Numbered from the stretch's first letter, positions 1 to 12,608 are shown. The stretch is 64,000 nucleotides of DNA from Glycine soja (GCF_004193775.1 NC_041016.1:44255522-44319521); one strand, 5' to 3'. Notes: generated by a model not told the origin, from the sequence alone. Made by a program: numbers and translations.

Positions 1-202
1 TATTTTTCAGTATAAGTTAAAACTATTGGTGTATTTTAAAAGAATATCTAATTATAACTCGGTAACACACACACTTTTTAAGTGGTCACATAATATTAAA
101 ACTTGACTGTCATGTTTGATTATACAATTTAAATTTAATTCATTCCCTCTTATATTAAATACCCTCATCTCATATGATATAGCTATATGTCATCTCCCTC
201 TC

Positions 203-282
<80 letters not shown>

Positions 283-1385
283 AGTTTGATAACATACTTA
301 CACATCTTCTTTAGTTGGAGTATGTTAGCAAGTTTAAAAATAATCTAGACAAAAAATCCAATAACTTCTTTTGATTTAGCTACTTTATTTTAGGGGCACA
401 ACACTAATTCAACCAATTTTCTTAAAAAATAAAAAATTTAAGTAATTTCTCTCTCCTATCTCTTCTCTCGCTTCTCTGTTCCCTTCTAACTCCTACTTTG
501 TCAAACATTAAAACCCTGCCTGGCAAAGCATCATCCTCCCTAACAACATCATTGGCATGCCTTCCTCCATCACAAAACTTGCACAAACTCACATGCACAC
601 ACTTTTTTCATTGATGACACGCCAACTCGAGAAGAATATTGCAATTTCTGGATTGCCGATTTGAGTTTGTGAAAGATACTGTTAGAGATTTGAAAATACT
701 ATGAGTATGTAGTTCATAAAGGAGTTCACATAAATTTGGATGAATCAATGAGAAAAGAAGTATCTGATTTCATGTAAATAATGTCGCTGCTAAATTGAAG
801 ATTTCCCCCTTTCTTTTAAATTTGCTTCTTTCTGATTTTTGGATTTTCTTACATTTCTTTGTGAATTGAGGTCCCATTACTTTTCCAATTGCATAGGTTA
901 TAATCACCTTGCATTTGCAATATTCTCTTGTAATAAATTGAACCAAATTATGTAGGGGAAAAAAAGAAAAAAGTGCATCAAATCATTCATGACCAAAATA
1001 ATGACCTGTTAATACTTGATCCACGGTCATGATGAGTTTAATTATCAATTTCTTAAATCATATGTAATTAATTAAATATTGGAAAACAAACTTATCTCTT
1101 TAATAATCAATTTATACTAAGAAATTATGATGATTACCTGCCTAGGTTTTTCGCACTTACTCTAATTAATTATTTCCTTAATTATCAACTGCCCAGAATA
1201 TGTAAAAATCGATTATCTCTCTCCCCTACACCCTTCCTCTAATAACTTTGATAAAATTTGGAGTATTAGTGAAAGATGCAGCTGTTGTCATTATGGATGC
1301 AAAATTGTTTATAACAAAAAAGAAAATTAATGGGGTCCTAGCTATTATTATATAGTTTCGGTGATGGTGTCGTGAAGGGGAAATC
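1..1385. other. AT-rich flank left of the nested retrotransposons
   Basis: No supportable gene here. It contains a long (TA)n tract at 206-280 and AT-rich non-coding sequence. Bases 1381-1385 (AAATC) are the left target duplication of the adjacent gypsy element. Confidence 0.6.
206..280. repeat. (TA)n microsatellite
   Basis: About 37 uninterrupted TA dinucleotides. The length is likely to be polymorphic or unreliable in assembly. Confidence 0.95.
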
Positions 1386-1766
1386 TGATAGACTAATTCT
1401 GGTTTAGAGGACCATATACCTTCCAAGAAGAGAATAAAATGAAGAAGTTGGGGGTAATTTTCATTGATCTGTCTTATCTATTACATTGAACTTCTATTTA
1501 TAATACAAAATTATAACTAATTTTGTCCTTTTCTACTAGCATCATCCTAACAGAAAATACAAAATCAAAGGTAATGGCAGACAAGCTAAGGAAAATGTTG
1601 ATTCTGTTGCTGGAAGGAAGATTCTAATGTCTACTCAGCAACATCCCCTGTGTCTCAGATGAAATCCTTTAGATACGTAGGTATGGTGCTAATCCTTCTG
1701 GGTCTGTTTCTCACTATTTGCACCACTGGTTTGCTACCCTTTGTTTGCACCCCCTGATTGCTAACA
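1386..1766 (-). repeat. Outer gypsy element, 3' LTR
   Basis: Starts TGATAG and ends CTAACA on the plus strand, so on the coding strand it runs TGTTAG..CTATCA. It matches 12609-12918 along its length except for about 97 bp present only here (about 1470-1566) and one fewer copy of a ~27-bp unit near the internal end. A weak pyrimidine-rich run from 1767 would be the polypurine tract on the coding strand. Confidence 0.88.
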
Positions 1767-3230
1767 TTCCTTGCCACTTGCGGAAACACCTTGTCCTCAA
1801 GGAGGTAGTCAGCACGAAGTTGGTCCCAATCCTCCCAGGAGGTGTCATCTGGTGACAACCCTTCCCATTGGACTAAGACCTCCCATTTTGGCGGAGACGA
1901 GTCTGACAAGCACCTGGAGTCTATAATGACCAGGGGAGTAATAATGGGTTGATTATTGATGGAGGTGGGTGGCAGAGGTTGTGGGTCGTCACCCGGAGCA
2001 CCATGAAATGGCTTAAGCAATGAACAGTGGAAGATGAGATGAATGCGGGCTCCCTCAGGTAGACAAAGCTTGTAGGCGACTGGGCCAATCCTTTCCACAA
2101 TTTCAAATGGACCATAGAATTTCTTATCCAGTTTGGAGTAAGCTCCCTCATTCCCCGTGACCATGGATTATCGAAAAGGTCGTAATCTGACCATAACCAA
2201 ATCCCCCACCTTGAACTCCACATCCCTGCGCTTCGAATCAGCAACAAGCTTTAAGAAGTTTCTTTTGAAAATTGGTGAAGGTCTCAGTTCTATGATAGAG
2301 AAGGTCATCCACGTCGTCAATGTTGGACGTTCCGACGAGGTACTCTGGAAAGTTAAAAGGTTTTCTCCCAAAAGTGATTTCGAATGGAGTGGAGCCAGCC
2401 TTCGTGTTCCAAGATGTATTATGCGACCATTCCACCCAAGGAAGGAATTTGCCCCACGTCGTCAATTTCTTATGAATGAACGCGCGGAGGCACTATTCAA
2501 TGATGCGGTTCAATACTTCTATTTGGCCATCACTCTGAGGGTGATAAGCGAAGCTCATCCTCAGGCGAGTCCCACTCAAACGGAAGAACTCTTGCCAAAA
2601 TTGACTCAGGAAAAGTGGATCCCTGTCGGACACCAAGCTCCGAGGCATTTCGTGTATCTTTCCAACGATCTCAATGAATAGTGTCGCAACAGTGAGGGAG
2701 GAGTGAGACGTTGGCAACATGCCCAAATGGATGCCTTTGGAGAAGCGATCGACGACCATCAGAATTGTGGTGTTACCTCGGAATAGAGGTAAGCCGGTGA
2801 TGAAATCCAGTGACGGATCCTCCCAAGGGCGATGAGGAACTTGCAATGGACAGAGTAACCCAACTACCCTTTTCGTTTCATATTTGGCATGTTGGCAGTC
2901 CACACAAGCTTTGACAAAGCTCTCCACATCGTTTCGAAGTCCATGCCATGTGAAATTCTCCATTAACCGCACCGCTATTTTAGCAGCTCCCATGTGGCCG
3001 CTTGAAGGTGTGGAATGATATTCCGCTAGCCGAGAGGGAATGAAATGAAACCCCCGAGGCAACCATATACGCCCCCCCTTCATGATCAATTCCTGAGTAA
3101 TAGTGTAGTCCGAGTAATTCTCTGGGTGAGCTTGAATGTCTCGCTGGAGTTGGATGAATTGGGGTTCGCGGAGGAGATGCTTCTTAAGCTCATCTAAAAA
3201 TGTCAAGCAGGGAACATATAAGACTAACAA
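1655..3230 (-). pseudogene. Outer gypsy integrase and chromodomain-like C-terminus (broken)
   Basis: The integrase part (2493-3230) shows a zinc-binding region with HSTPSSGHMG and CVDCQHAK, then the core with DFITGLP, VVDRFSKGIH and the SDRDPLFLSQFW segment, and finally HPQSDGQIEVLNR carrying the catalytic Glu. In 1655-2164 a chromodomain-like stretch (VLVQWEGLSPDDTSWED) is followed by LEDKVFPQ. The parts lie in at least three frames (1655-2164, 2238-2465, 2493-3230), so frameshifts near 2165-2240 and 2466-2492 break the protein. The last frame runs into the LTR. In the family this protein inserts the cDNA, and the chromodomain biases target choice. This copy cannot make it. Confidence 0.85.
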
Positions 3231-5120
3231 TGTAGCCTGAGAAGATTGGGGTGTTCGTGAAAGCGCGTCTGCGACTATGTTGGAGTTGTCGGAATGATAC
3301 TTGATGCACTAATTGTAGCCCATTAGACGAGCCAAATACATTTATTGCTCTGGTGTTTGAATCACCTGAGTGAGCAATTCCTTCAAGCTGTGATGATCTG
3401 TCAGAATTGTGAAGCGGTGCCCTAATAAATATTGTCTCCATTTTTTCACGGCGGCGGTGATAGCAAATAATTCTCGGACATAAGTGGAAGCTCGAAGGAG
3501 CTTGGGGGAGAATGGTTTACAGAAGAAGGCAATGGGGTGCCCCTTCTACGGTAAGATTGCTCCCATCCCACTGCCGGAAGCATCTGTTTCTACGGTGAAA
3601 GGGACTTCAAAGTCCAGAAGAGACAACACAGGGGCCATCGTAAGTGCTTCCTTCAACCTGCAAAAGCATTCTATGTGTCCAGGGTCCACTTAAAAGAGTC
3701 CAGAGTGGTGGCCTTGATGAGAGGTGCAACAATGGAAGCATAGCCATTGAAAAAATGACAGCAGAAATCTGCCAAGCCCATGAAGCCTCGAATGGCCCTT
3801 ATGGACTGAGGCACAAGCTAGTCTTGAATGGCCTATACCTTTGAAGACACCGGCGCGACTCCCATGACTGATAACACATGGCCTAGATACTCCACCTGAG
3901 TCTGGGCGAAGGAGCATTTTGCACATTTGAGAATGAACTGGCAGTCTACAAGGACTTGAAACACAGTTGCCAAGTGGGACAAATGCCCTTCAAGAATACT
4001 GTATATGAGGATGTCGTCGAAGAAGATGATAACAAAGCAGTGGAGGTATGGCCGGAAAATTGAATTCATTGTCACCTGAAATGATGATGGGGCATTACAA
4101 AGCCCCAAAGGCATCACCCAAAAATTCAAAATGACCGTGATGAGTATGGAAAACGGTGTTGCTGATATCAACTTCATTCATACGTATCTAGTGGTACCCC
4201 TAAAACAGGTCTAGCTTCGAAAACCAATTGGCACCCCCTAATTCGTCCAGTAGTTCATCTATGTTGGGTATCGGAAAATGATCTTTGATCGTTATGGCAT
4301 TCAAGGCACGATAATCTACACAGAGACACCAAGAACCATCATTTTTTCGCACCAAGAGAACAGGAGATGAAAATGGACTCGTGCTTGGTCTGATAATCCT
4401 CTTCTGTAGCATCGAAGCAACCTGCGTTTCAATTTCCTGCTTTTGATAGTGTGGGTAGCGATATGGGCGTACATTAACAGGTTCAAAATGAGGTTGTAAG
4501 TGAATGTGGTGGTCATGTGGTCTGGACGGCAGCAAGGCTTGGGGTTCATGAAAAAGGATGTGGAATTTGTCTAAAAGGATTTAAACTGGTGATGGAAGTT
4601 GAGGGTTGGTAATTCAAAGAAGACTCTGAGGGAGTAATTGCGATGTGGAAACAGGCACTCGCTCCCTACTTCCGGACAATACGGCGGAGCTGGGGTGAGG
4701 TGACGAGAATAGAAGCAGGATCAGGGTCCCCGTGAAGCTCGATTAAGTGTCCTTCGTGGAAAAGTTTCATGGTTAAGGCACTATAATCAGTCATGATAGG
4801 TCCAAAGGTCTTGAGCCACTGCACACCCAAAACCACATTGGCACTACATAGGGGCAAGACATGAAGGTCCACCACAAATTGAATGCGTTTGATAGTAATG
4901 GTGACTGCTTCACAAAGGTTATCACAATGAAGCTATTGACCATTCCCGACCATGACGCAAAGCGGAGTAGTGGTGCGAGTAGAGAGGCCCAATTTCCACA
5001 CCAATGGTTCCTGAATAAAGTGTTGGGTGTTGCCTCCATCAACCAGGATAACCAATTGGGGCGTGACAATGTGGCCTAAGAGATGCAGGGTCTCAGGCGC
5101 CAAATGACTCGCGAGAGAGT
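3231..5120 (-). pseudogene. Outer gypsy protease, reverse transcriptase and RNase H region (broken)
   Basis: The protease region (about 4666-5120) includes an aspartic-protease-like VDGGNTQHFI stretch and LPLCSANVVLGVQWL. The reverse transcriptase part in 4200-4535 has [18 protein letters not shown] and [16 protein letters not shown]. In 3833-4177 it has MPLGLCNAPSSFQ and the catalytic FFDDILIYS box. The frame changes between these blocks and a stop follows LDLF near 4200. The RNase H stretch (about 3240-3830) is too scattered over frames to trace domain by domain. The fingers and palm motifs of a gypsy RT are still readable, but the gene is dead. Confidence 0.82.
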
Positions 5121-5811
5121 GGAGTGTGATCTAGGCTTGAGGCGGGTTAGTGGCGTCGGGTGGGTGCTCCAACTGGGTCGAGTCTTCTAGGTTTGCATCC
5201 TCCTCATCAGTTATTAAGAGGAACATCCGAGAGACACATTTGTGCCCTCGATGGAATTGTTCGTCAAAATTGAAAGAAAAACCACATTCCCTACGCGAAG
5301 CCAATTCCTCTAGGGAGAGTTGCTTCATAGGCACTAGTGTTGGGGGTTTCGGTGGGGCTAGAAGCAAGGGGGTAGTGACTGTCGAAAAGAGGGGGTGGGC
5401 AGACGCAGCTCACGGAATGCACCTCAAGGAGCTTCTCTTCCTGAAGACGAGCTAGGCCCACCGCCTGCCCTAAAGTAAGAGGCTGGTGTGCCTGGACTTC
5501 CCGGCGAATCTTCGGGGTCAACCCCGAGATAAAGCAACTCAAGAGGAATGGTGGAGGCAAGCTGACAATCTGGTTCGTAAGATCTTTGAACTCTGAAAGG
5601 TACTTGGTGACTGTGGATCGCTGGGTAAGCTTGCAAGGGCACTGGTGGGATCCTCATATTGAGACGGGGCGAATCGTGTCTACAACGCTTGGAAGACTGG
5701 CCAAGAGGAGAAATGACCATTACTGGTCATCCATTGGAACCAGGCCAATGTGTGCCTCTCCATGTAGAAGGAGGTGATGGTCAGCCTCTCGTGCTCTGGC
5801 GTGGCATGGTA
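5121..5811 (-). pseudogene. Outer gypsy gag, C-terminal part (broken)
   Basis: This continues the gag that starts at 12585, interrupted by the inner element. Readable pieces include the capsid-like HIGLVPMDDQ, then FISGLTPKIRREVQAHQP and ARLQEEKLLEV, then LSLEELASRRECGF with RGHKC. The last piece is a CCHC zinc knuckle that has lost cysteines: the usual CFNC is SFNF here. The pieces lie in three overlapping frames (5131-5367, 5291-5560, 5424-5720 and beyond), so indels have broken it. Gag packages the element RNA in the family. Confidence 0.75.
5807..5811. repeat. Target-site duplication TGGTA, left copy (inner element)
   Basis: The five bases TGGTA directly precede the TGATGT start of the inner LTR. 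They recur exactly at 12290-12294 directly after the CA end of the other LTR. Confidence 0.92.
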
Positions 5812-6785
5812 TGATGTAAGCTCCATTGGAGCTTGTAGGCCTAGGATCTTCTTCATCAATGGATTCCTTTACTTCTTGGAAGATGAATGGCAGCGAAATG
5901 GAGAAAGGAAGAGAGAGAGGAGACACCACTTCAAGGAGAAGATGAGTCTAGAAGAAGCTCACCACCATAGGAGGCCATGGATAAGAGCTTGGAGGAAGAA
6001 GGAGATGAATGAAGGGAGAGGGAGAGAAGAGCACGAAATTTTATGCTCTAAATGAGCTCTGAAATATGAAGTTTAATATTCAAATGATCAAAGTTAAAAA
6101 AATGCACACACATGACCTTTATTTATAGCCTAAGTGTCACACAAAATTGGAGGGAAATTTGAATTTCAATTCAAATTTCACTTGAATTTGAAATTGAATT
6201 TGTGGAGTCAAACTTTAGAGCCAAAATTTAATTAATTGTGATTAGTGAATTTTAGTTATGGTTCAGCCCACTAATCCAAGATCAATTCCAAGATTCTCCA
6301 CTAAGTGTGCTTAGATGTCATGAGGCATGTAAAGCATGAAGGACATGCACAAAGTGTGACTATATGATTTGGCAATAGGGTGTGGTAAGCAAATGTTCAC
6401 CTCCCCCTCTAAAATTTAATTGGATTGGGCTTTTACCAATTCAATTAAATTTATTTCCAACCACACACATCAAATATTCACTTAGTGCATGTGAAATTAC
6501 AAAACTACCCCTAATACAAAAACTAGTCTAGGTGCCCTAAAATACAAGGGCTGAAAAATCCTATATTTCTAGGGTATCCTACCTATATTATGGAGCCCTA
6601 AATACAAGGACCAAAATTAATGAAACCTTAATCTAATATGTACAAAGATAAGTGGGCTTATACTTAGCACATGGGCCCGAAATCTACTCTAAGGCTCATG
6701 AGAACCCTAGGGCCTTCTCTTGTATCTTTGGTTCAATCTTCTTGGAGTCTTCTATCCAATGACCTTGGGGGGTAGGATTGCATCA
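5812..6785 (-). repeat. Inner element, 3' LTR
   Basis: Begins TGATGTAAGC and ends TTGCATCA on the plus strand (TG..CA). It aligns end to end with 11327-12289. It has an extra 12 bp near 6160-6175 and about 34 single differences by eye. Confidence 0.93.
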
Positions 6786-9421
6786 TTCCCTCCCCCTTGA
6801 AAAGGATTTGACCTCAAATCCAGAGATTCTTGAAACTCATTAATTCTTTCCTCAACACCTGTAAAATGAATAAAAACATATGTATTAGTGATGTTAGGTA
6901 TGTTAGAGTACGGTAAGGTCTGAAAACCCCTTTCCTGGCCATCTTCCCATAAGAGAATATAGTTCCTCATCAACTCAATGAGTGGTGCTACAAGTATAGA
7001 AAAATATGGGACAAACCTTTTATAAAAGTTTGTTAAGATATTGAAGCCCCAAATTTCCCTTATACTTGGTGGAGTAGGCCACTCAGGAATGACCGTTATT
7101 ATTCTCTTAGGGTCAATGGGAAGCCCTTGATCACTATTTAAAAAGTTAAGAAAAGTAATGTAATAAAACATACCTTTTTCTTTATTTTCATGTTGATTAT
7201 TCCTACAAAAAATTACGACAAACCTAAGGTGTCCCACATGAGCACCTAGGTTTGCATTGAAACAAAAAATAAGAACAAACCTACCTAATGAGTCCCTATG
7301 TACACAAATTATGAAGATGTTGGGTGCATGAGTGATTTTACAAAAAAGTGTTGCACCACTCAACACATTCATCATACCACCTATCATAGGGATTTGATGC
7401 CTAATAATACCTATTTTAGGCACCAACAAAGCACAAGGATTTAAGCTCTTGCGAACCAAACCCTCATCCAACAACTCCTTTACTTGAGGAATAACCTTAA
7501 GCTCAAGAGGTATGGCGGTGCTAAGGGATGTTTCCCTTGATAGGAGAAGGTAGAAAGATTGTTTAAGAAGGAGTGCTCTTTTAATATCACATTTTGTTGC
7601 AAAATGATTTTCCTTCTTAACAATCTTGTTGGAGGAATCATTTTCCTCCTTTTCCTTCCCCTTGGCCTTTGAAGAGAAGGCCTTACTATCCTTCTTTTTC
7701 TTTTGTTTTTCTAGGCTTTCTTCCTCATTCGTCTTATCTTTCATAGTTAGTTGATCTTTGGTCACCTGTGAAGGTATTTGAGGATGCAACACAAATTTAG
7801 TGCCAAGATGGGTAAGGGTAATTTCATTAGTTAGGCCATTGTAAATGATCTTCCTGTCAAATTGCCATGACCTTCCTAAAAGAATATGTCCTGCCTCCAT
7901 GGGAACTATATCACATTTAACTTCGTCCTTATATGTCCCAATGGAGAAAGGTACCTTCACTTGTTGGTTAACTATCATTTCCCCTTGCTCATTGAGCCAT
8001 TGAAGTTTATAAGGTTTTGGGTGGGGAATGATAGTGAGGTTCAACTTGGAAACTAAACTTATACTACAACAATTGCAACAAGATCCACTATCCACAATGA
8101 GAGAACAAGTTTTATCTAAAATTTTGCATCTTGTATGAAAGATGTTCTCTCTTTGGGATTGAGATAGATCACAAGATTGACCTCCAAGGAGCCTTCTAAC
8201 CATTAAGAGGTCACCTTCTTCATGGGGGTAGACTTCCTCACTAGACTCTTCACCCCTTACTTCATCTTCACTTCCACTAGAGGAAGGGCAAGAAGTAGTC
8301 TCCTCTTGACTACTATAAATGTCTTGACCCCTCATGATCATGGTTTTATTTGTGGGGCATTGAGAAGCAATGTGACCTCTCCCAAGACATTTGAAGCATT
8401 TAATGTTGTTAGTCCTTTCTTGGGAACTAGTCTTAGGGGTGTATTTTTCTATGGTCTTACCCTTATCTTCCTTGGGTTTTGAAGGTGCAGCCCCCAAAAT
8501 TCCATGGGCTTGGTCCTTCCTTGGATAAGAGTGAGAGCCATAAGATTTTGAAGAATACTTTCTTTTAAGTTGTTTCTCCACTCTTATACAAAGTTGGACT
8601 AGCTCATCTAGGTCCCTATATGGAAGGAGTTCAACCTTGTCCCTCACTTCCATATTAAGCCCACTAAGGAACCTAGCTATGCTTGTTCTTTCCTCCTCCC
8701 TAAGTCCAGCTCTTAAAAGGAGTAGTTCCATTTGTTTTCTATATTCTTCAATACTCATACTCCCTTGTCTAAGCCTTTGGAGCTTGTCCATAAGCTCTCT
8801 TTCATAGTAGGAGGGAATGTGCCTCTTCCTAAGGGCACTCTTAAGATCATTCCAATACTCTACTGGAGGATCCCTATGAATCCTTCGTTCCCTAACAAGG
8901 GAAGTCCACCAATAGAGGGCATACCCTTGAACGCTAAGGGTAGCCAATGGAACTTTTCTCTCTTCGCTAATATGATGGCAAGCAAAGAGTTGTTCAACCT
9001 TTATTTCCCAATCTAAGTAGGCCTCAACATTATCTTTTCCATGGAAATATGGGAGGCTAATGTTAACCTCTTGAGGCCTTCTATCCTTTTCTCTTCTTTG
9101 GGAGTGATGTTTAGTATGTGAACTATGGCGCCCTCTATAATAGTCGCTAAGTTCTTCACTTAAACTCTTGCAAGAGTCATGACTACTATAGGAGGCATGT
9201 TTTTCTCATTTCATTTCTTTCATTGTTTTTCTTCTTTCTTCCTCTCTTATTTTCTCTCTTTCATCTTGACTTATTTCTTCCACTCTTTTTTTACCTTTTT
9301 CTTTTCTCTCTTGCTTTTCTTTCCACAACTTAAGGGATCTCAATTCATCTAATATCTTATACAAGGGGTCCTTAGGAGTAGAACCCTTACCATTAACACT
9401 AGATGAAGAATGAAGACTCAT
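6752..9421 (-). pseudogene. Inner element gag-protease with catalytically dead RT remnants
   Basis: The frame starts at ATG 9419-9421 with a basic, charged coiled N-terminus (KEKQERKEKGKKRVEE), meets one TGA at 9206-9208 and then stays open to 6752. The gag capsid domain is clear around 8800-9090 (AYLDWEIKVEQLF, YALYWWTSLVRER). A CCHC zinc knuckle follows (CFKCLGRGHIASQC), then a retropepsin-like stretch with LIVDSGSCCN and HILLGRSWQFD. Further on, only pieces of RT/RNase H remain (VKELLDEGLVRKSLNPCA; THAPNIF; EWPTPPSIREIWGF; FYKRFVPYFS). The catalytic YxDD box and the palm between these pieces are missing. The last residues read through the polypurine tract into the LTR. Either the TGA is a disabling mutation or it was once read through. 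Confidence 0.85.
6786..6798 (-). promoter_or_regulatory. Polypurine tract of the inner element
   Basis: Thirteen pyrimidines on the plus strand, so a pure purine run on the element's coding strand, directly abutting the 3' LTR. This is the expected plus-strand primer site for reverse transcription. Confidence 0.8.
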
Positions 9422-11326
9422 GTTGGTTCCTAAGTTATGGTTCTTTCTTGTTGGGGGTTTGAAAAACAAAAGGTAAAAGAAACTATGGTTGAAACTAGCC
9501 AAAATAAACACTAAAAGAGGTGTGAAAGATGAGGTAAAAACTAATTGGTAAAAGGCAAGCTATTTAGGCAGTTTGACAATGAAGGGTAAATGAAATAAGC
9601 TATGAAAGTAAGCAAGAAATTAAAGTGCAAGAAAAGCAAATTAGGTGGATCCTAAGAGTGTTTGGATGACCTCATTTAAGGTTCCCAACAAAACACTCAC
9701 AATCCTAAGGGAAAATTGCCTAAAATTATTACACACAAATGGAAGTAGGGTGACCTAGCGGAGGCTCCCAACTTACTTCCAGCGAAAGGCCTTTTTGTTA
9801 CAAAATTTGAAAGCAAAGCAAATTGCCAATTACAAGAAAAAAGTCCTCAATTGTGGTGGCTATTCTCTTGTTAGTGTTTCACTCAATTTGGAGTGCTTCT
9901 TAGTCCAATAGCTCTTAAGGTGGTTGACCCCTTGCTTCTTGACTCAAATTCTTCAAGATATGGCACCAATCCTCCTTTCCAATTCCCTATATAGCAACTC
10001 ACAAGCAAGGAAACAAAGAGACAAGCAATAACCAAAGACAAAAAAAAATGAAATGAAAGATAAACCAATAGAGTTTTAACAAGACAAATTTCCAAGGATT
10101 ATTCAACAATTAAAGCAATGAAAATCACAAAAAAGCAAGCTAGGACTCAAAGAGAAACCTAGAATGGCTCTAGAGTAGAGTAGAAAAACTTTTTTAAAAA
10201 GACTCAAGAAACCTCTAGTTTTGGCACTTGTTTTTACAATAATTTTCAATTGAAATTTCAGAACTAGGATTGGTATAAAATAGACACCAATTATAGAACA
10301 AATTTTGAGCCAAAACAACAAGCACACTTCCCTTTCACTTTTTTTTTCCTGGACACTGATTTTTCTGCCAACTTGTGTGATTTTTCTTATTTTTTCCTTT
10401 AATCCGAATCGCTTGGTTCTTTTTTTATAATTGTTTTCAAGATGTCTAGAAAATTCAGTAAAAATTTCAGCTCAAAACACGTAGTGACAAATTTCCAGTA
10501 ATTTACACAATTTCGTATGTTCAAGCTGCCAACACCAACGATTTCAACCTAGAAATCAAGAGTAGTGTTTATGTTGCTTAAGGCTTGGATAGTTACAATT
10601 TGTGCTTGCTTATGCTCAATTATCTTGAATAACACAATTCAAGAGAGCTTAAGACTTATTTGATTCACAAATCCAACCACAACTTAGCACCACAACTCAA
10701 CTTCATCATAGGCATCATGTAGGAAACTTTGAAAACAAAAAAAAAGTTCAACAAGACTACTTCTAGGAATTGATTTAGAACATGTTATGAACTAAATAAC
10801 ATGCATGAATTAGACTCAAAATTCAAAAGATAGGCTAAGAATGACAAGAATACATGAATAAATGTATCTAGAATTCAATCAACAAAATAAAAATTCAACA
10901 CAAACTTAGAACATAATGTGACAATTACTATGACTAAACATGACTCTAAGACAACATGGATTAAGTGATTTACACTTAGATTTTTGTGTTTTTTTTCTAA
11001 TCAATATTTTTGGAAGAAAATTTTGATCTAAGTTTCAGCACAAGAATATTATGAATGAAAAATAATAGAACCTAAAATCAACACAAAAACATGATTCAAG
11101 AGTAGATCTACAAAATTTGAACCATACAAATGCAAGAACAAGTGTAGATCTAAGATTTAATCGGTTTATTTTTTTTAATCTACTCTAAACAGCACCAAAC
11201 CACAAGACAATGGAGGATATACATGGAGAATAAGATGAAGAACAAGGAATTAAAGAGAATTCACCGAACAAAAAGATAGAGGAAGCAAAAGAACATCACC
11301 TAGATGAAGATGCTCTTGATACCACA
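9422..11326 (-). other. Inner element 5' leader, ~1.9 kb, no coding content seen
   Basis: Lies between the primer-binding site and the gag ATG. Only short chance frames occur, in A-rich sequence on the plus strand. A leader of this size is long for gypsy elements and may carry packaging or regulatory sequence, or captured DNA. Nothing in it was recognised. Confidence 0.6.
11312..11324 (-). promoter_or_regulatory. Primer-binding site of the inner element (initiator Met-tRNA type)
   Basis: On the minus strand this reads TGGTATCAAGAGC, two bases inside the LTR end. It matches the common plant Met-tRNA primer site TGGTATCAGAGC with one inserted base. It fixes the element's orientation. Confidence 0.8.
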
Positions 11327-12289
11327 TGATGTAAGCTCCATTGGAGCTTGTAGGCCTAGGATCTTCTTCATCAATGGATTCCTTTGCTTCTTGGAAGACG
11401 AATGGCAGTAGAATGGAGAAAGGAAGAGAGAGAGGAGACGTCACTTCAAGGAGAAGATGAGTCTAGAAGAAGCTCACCACCATAAGAGGCCATGGATAAG
11501 AGCTTGGAGGAAGAAGGAGATGAATGAAGGGAGAGGGAGAGAAGAGCACAAAATTTTGTGCTCTAAATGAACTCTGAAATCTGAAGTTTAATATTCAAAT
11601 GATCGAAGTTAAAAAAATGCACACACATGACCTTTATTTATAGCCTAAGTGTCACACAAAATTGGAGGGAAATTTCAAATTTCACTTGAATTTGAAATTG
11701 AATTTGTGGAGCCAAACTTTGGAGCCAAAATTTCACTAATTGTGATTAGTGAATTTTAGTTATGGTTCAGCCCACTAATCCAAGATCAATTCCAAGATTC
11801 TCCACTAAGTGTGCTTAGGTGTCATGAGACATGTAAAGCATGAAGGACATGCACAAAGTGTGACTATATGATGTGGCAATGGGGTGTGGTAAGCAAATGC
11901 TCACCTCCCCCTCTAAAATTTAATTGGATTGGGCTTTTATCAATTCAATTAAATTTATTTCCAACCACACACATCAAATATTCACTTAGTGCATGTGAAA
12001 TTACAAAACTACCCCTAATACAAAAACTAGTCTAGGTGCCCTAAAATACAAAGGCTGAAAAATCCTATATTTCTAGGGTACCTTACCTATATTATGGAGC
12101 CCTAAATAAAAGGACCAAAATTAATGAAACCTTAATCCAATATGTACAAAGATAAGTGGGTTCATACTTAGCACATGGGCCCGAAATCTACCCTAAGGCT
12201 CATGAGAACCCTAGGGCCTTCTCTTGCATCTTTGGTCCAATCTTCTTGGAGTCTTCTATCCAATGCCCTTGGGGGGTAGGATTGCATCA
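11327..12289 (-). repeat. Inner element, 5' LTR
   Basis: Partner of 5812-6785, with the same TGATGT start and GCATCA end. It lacks 12 bp relative to the other copy. The right target duplication TGGTA follows at 12290-12294. Confidence 0.93.
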
Positions 12290-12294
12290 TGGTA

Positions 12295-12585
12295 GTCGAA
12301 AAATTGGTTGATCTTAAATATCCAACCAAGGGGTTTAGTCCCATCAAATCGGGGGACATGTAGTTTCAAACTATGAGGGGTGGAGGTGGGCATAGGTGGA
12401 GTGGAATTGGACGCGGATGGAGATGGTGAGGAGGTCACAGGCTGGGCTAATTTCTGGATTAATTCGTCGAGTTTTAAGGTCATTGTGTGTACTGTTTCGG
12501 TCAAGGAAAGGTGATGGGAAGTGAGCTTGGCTATGGCATCTTCCAGCCTTTCAGAGGAAGCTTTGGATCTAGTGGATTCCACCAT
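12295..12585 (-). pseudogene. Outer gypsy gag, N-terminal part
   Basis: Starts at ATG 12583-12585 (MVESTRSKASSERLEDAIAK), with a coiled N-terminus, a Ser/Pro-rich linker, then the capsid entry LHVPRFDGTKPLGWIFKINQFFDYH. The element inserted at 12294 cuts it in the capsid, and the rest of gag resumes at 5811 and below. The same layout (coiled start, linker, PRFDG..W) is typical of plant chromovirus gag. Confidence 0.85.
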
Positions 12586-12608
12586 TGGAACAACGAGAGC
12601 ACCAAAAT

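Larger units (their letters stand above)
5812..12289 (-). mobile_element. Nested non-autonomous Ty3/gypsy-type LTR element
   Basis: A 6,478-bp element with LTRs of 974 and 963 bp, a TGGTA target duplication, a minus-strand Met-tRNA primer site next to 11327 and a polypurine tract next to 6785. Coding sequence is limited to gag, protease and scraps of reverse transcriptase (6752-9421), followed by a long leader (9422-11326). No integrase was seen, so movement would need a helper element. By hand alignment the two LTRs differ at about 34 sites and one 12-bp indel, roughly 3.5 percent. That suggests insertion on the order of a million years ago under common plant rates (inference). Confidence 0.92.

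Noticed and set aside
500..780. Possible exon remains in the left flank
   Set aside because: Short coding-like words change frame repeatedly, with no usable splice sites or known domain.
5774..6055. Plus-strand 93-residue frame across the outer gag/inner LTR border
   Set aside because: It is antisense to gag and runs into the LTR. It is charged low-complexity sequence with no domain.
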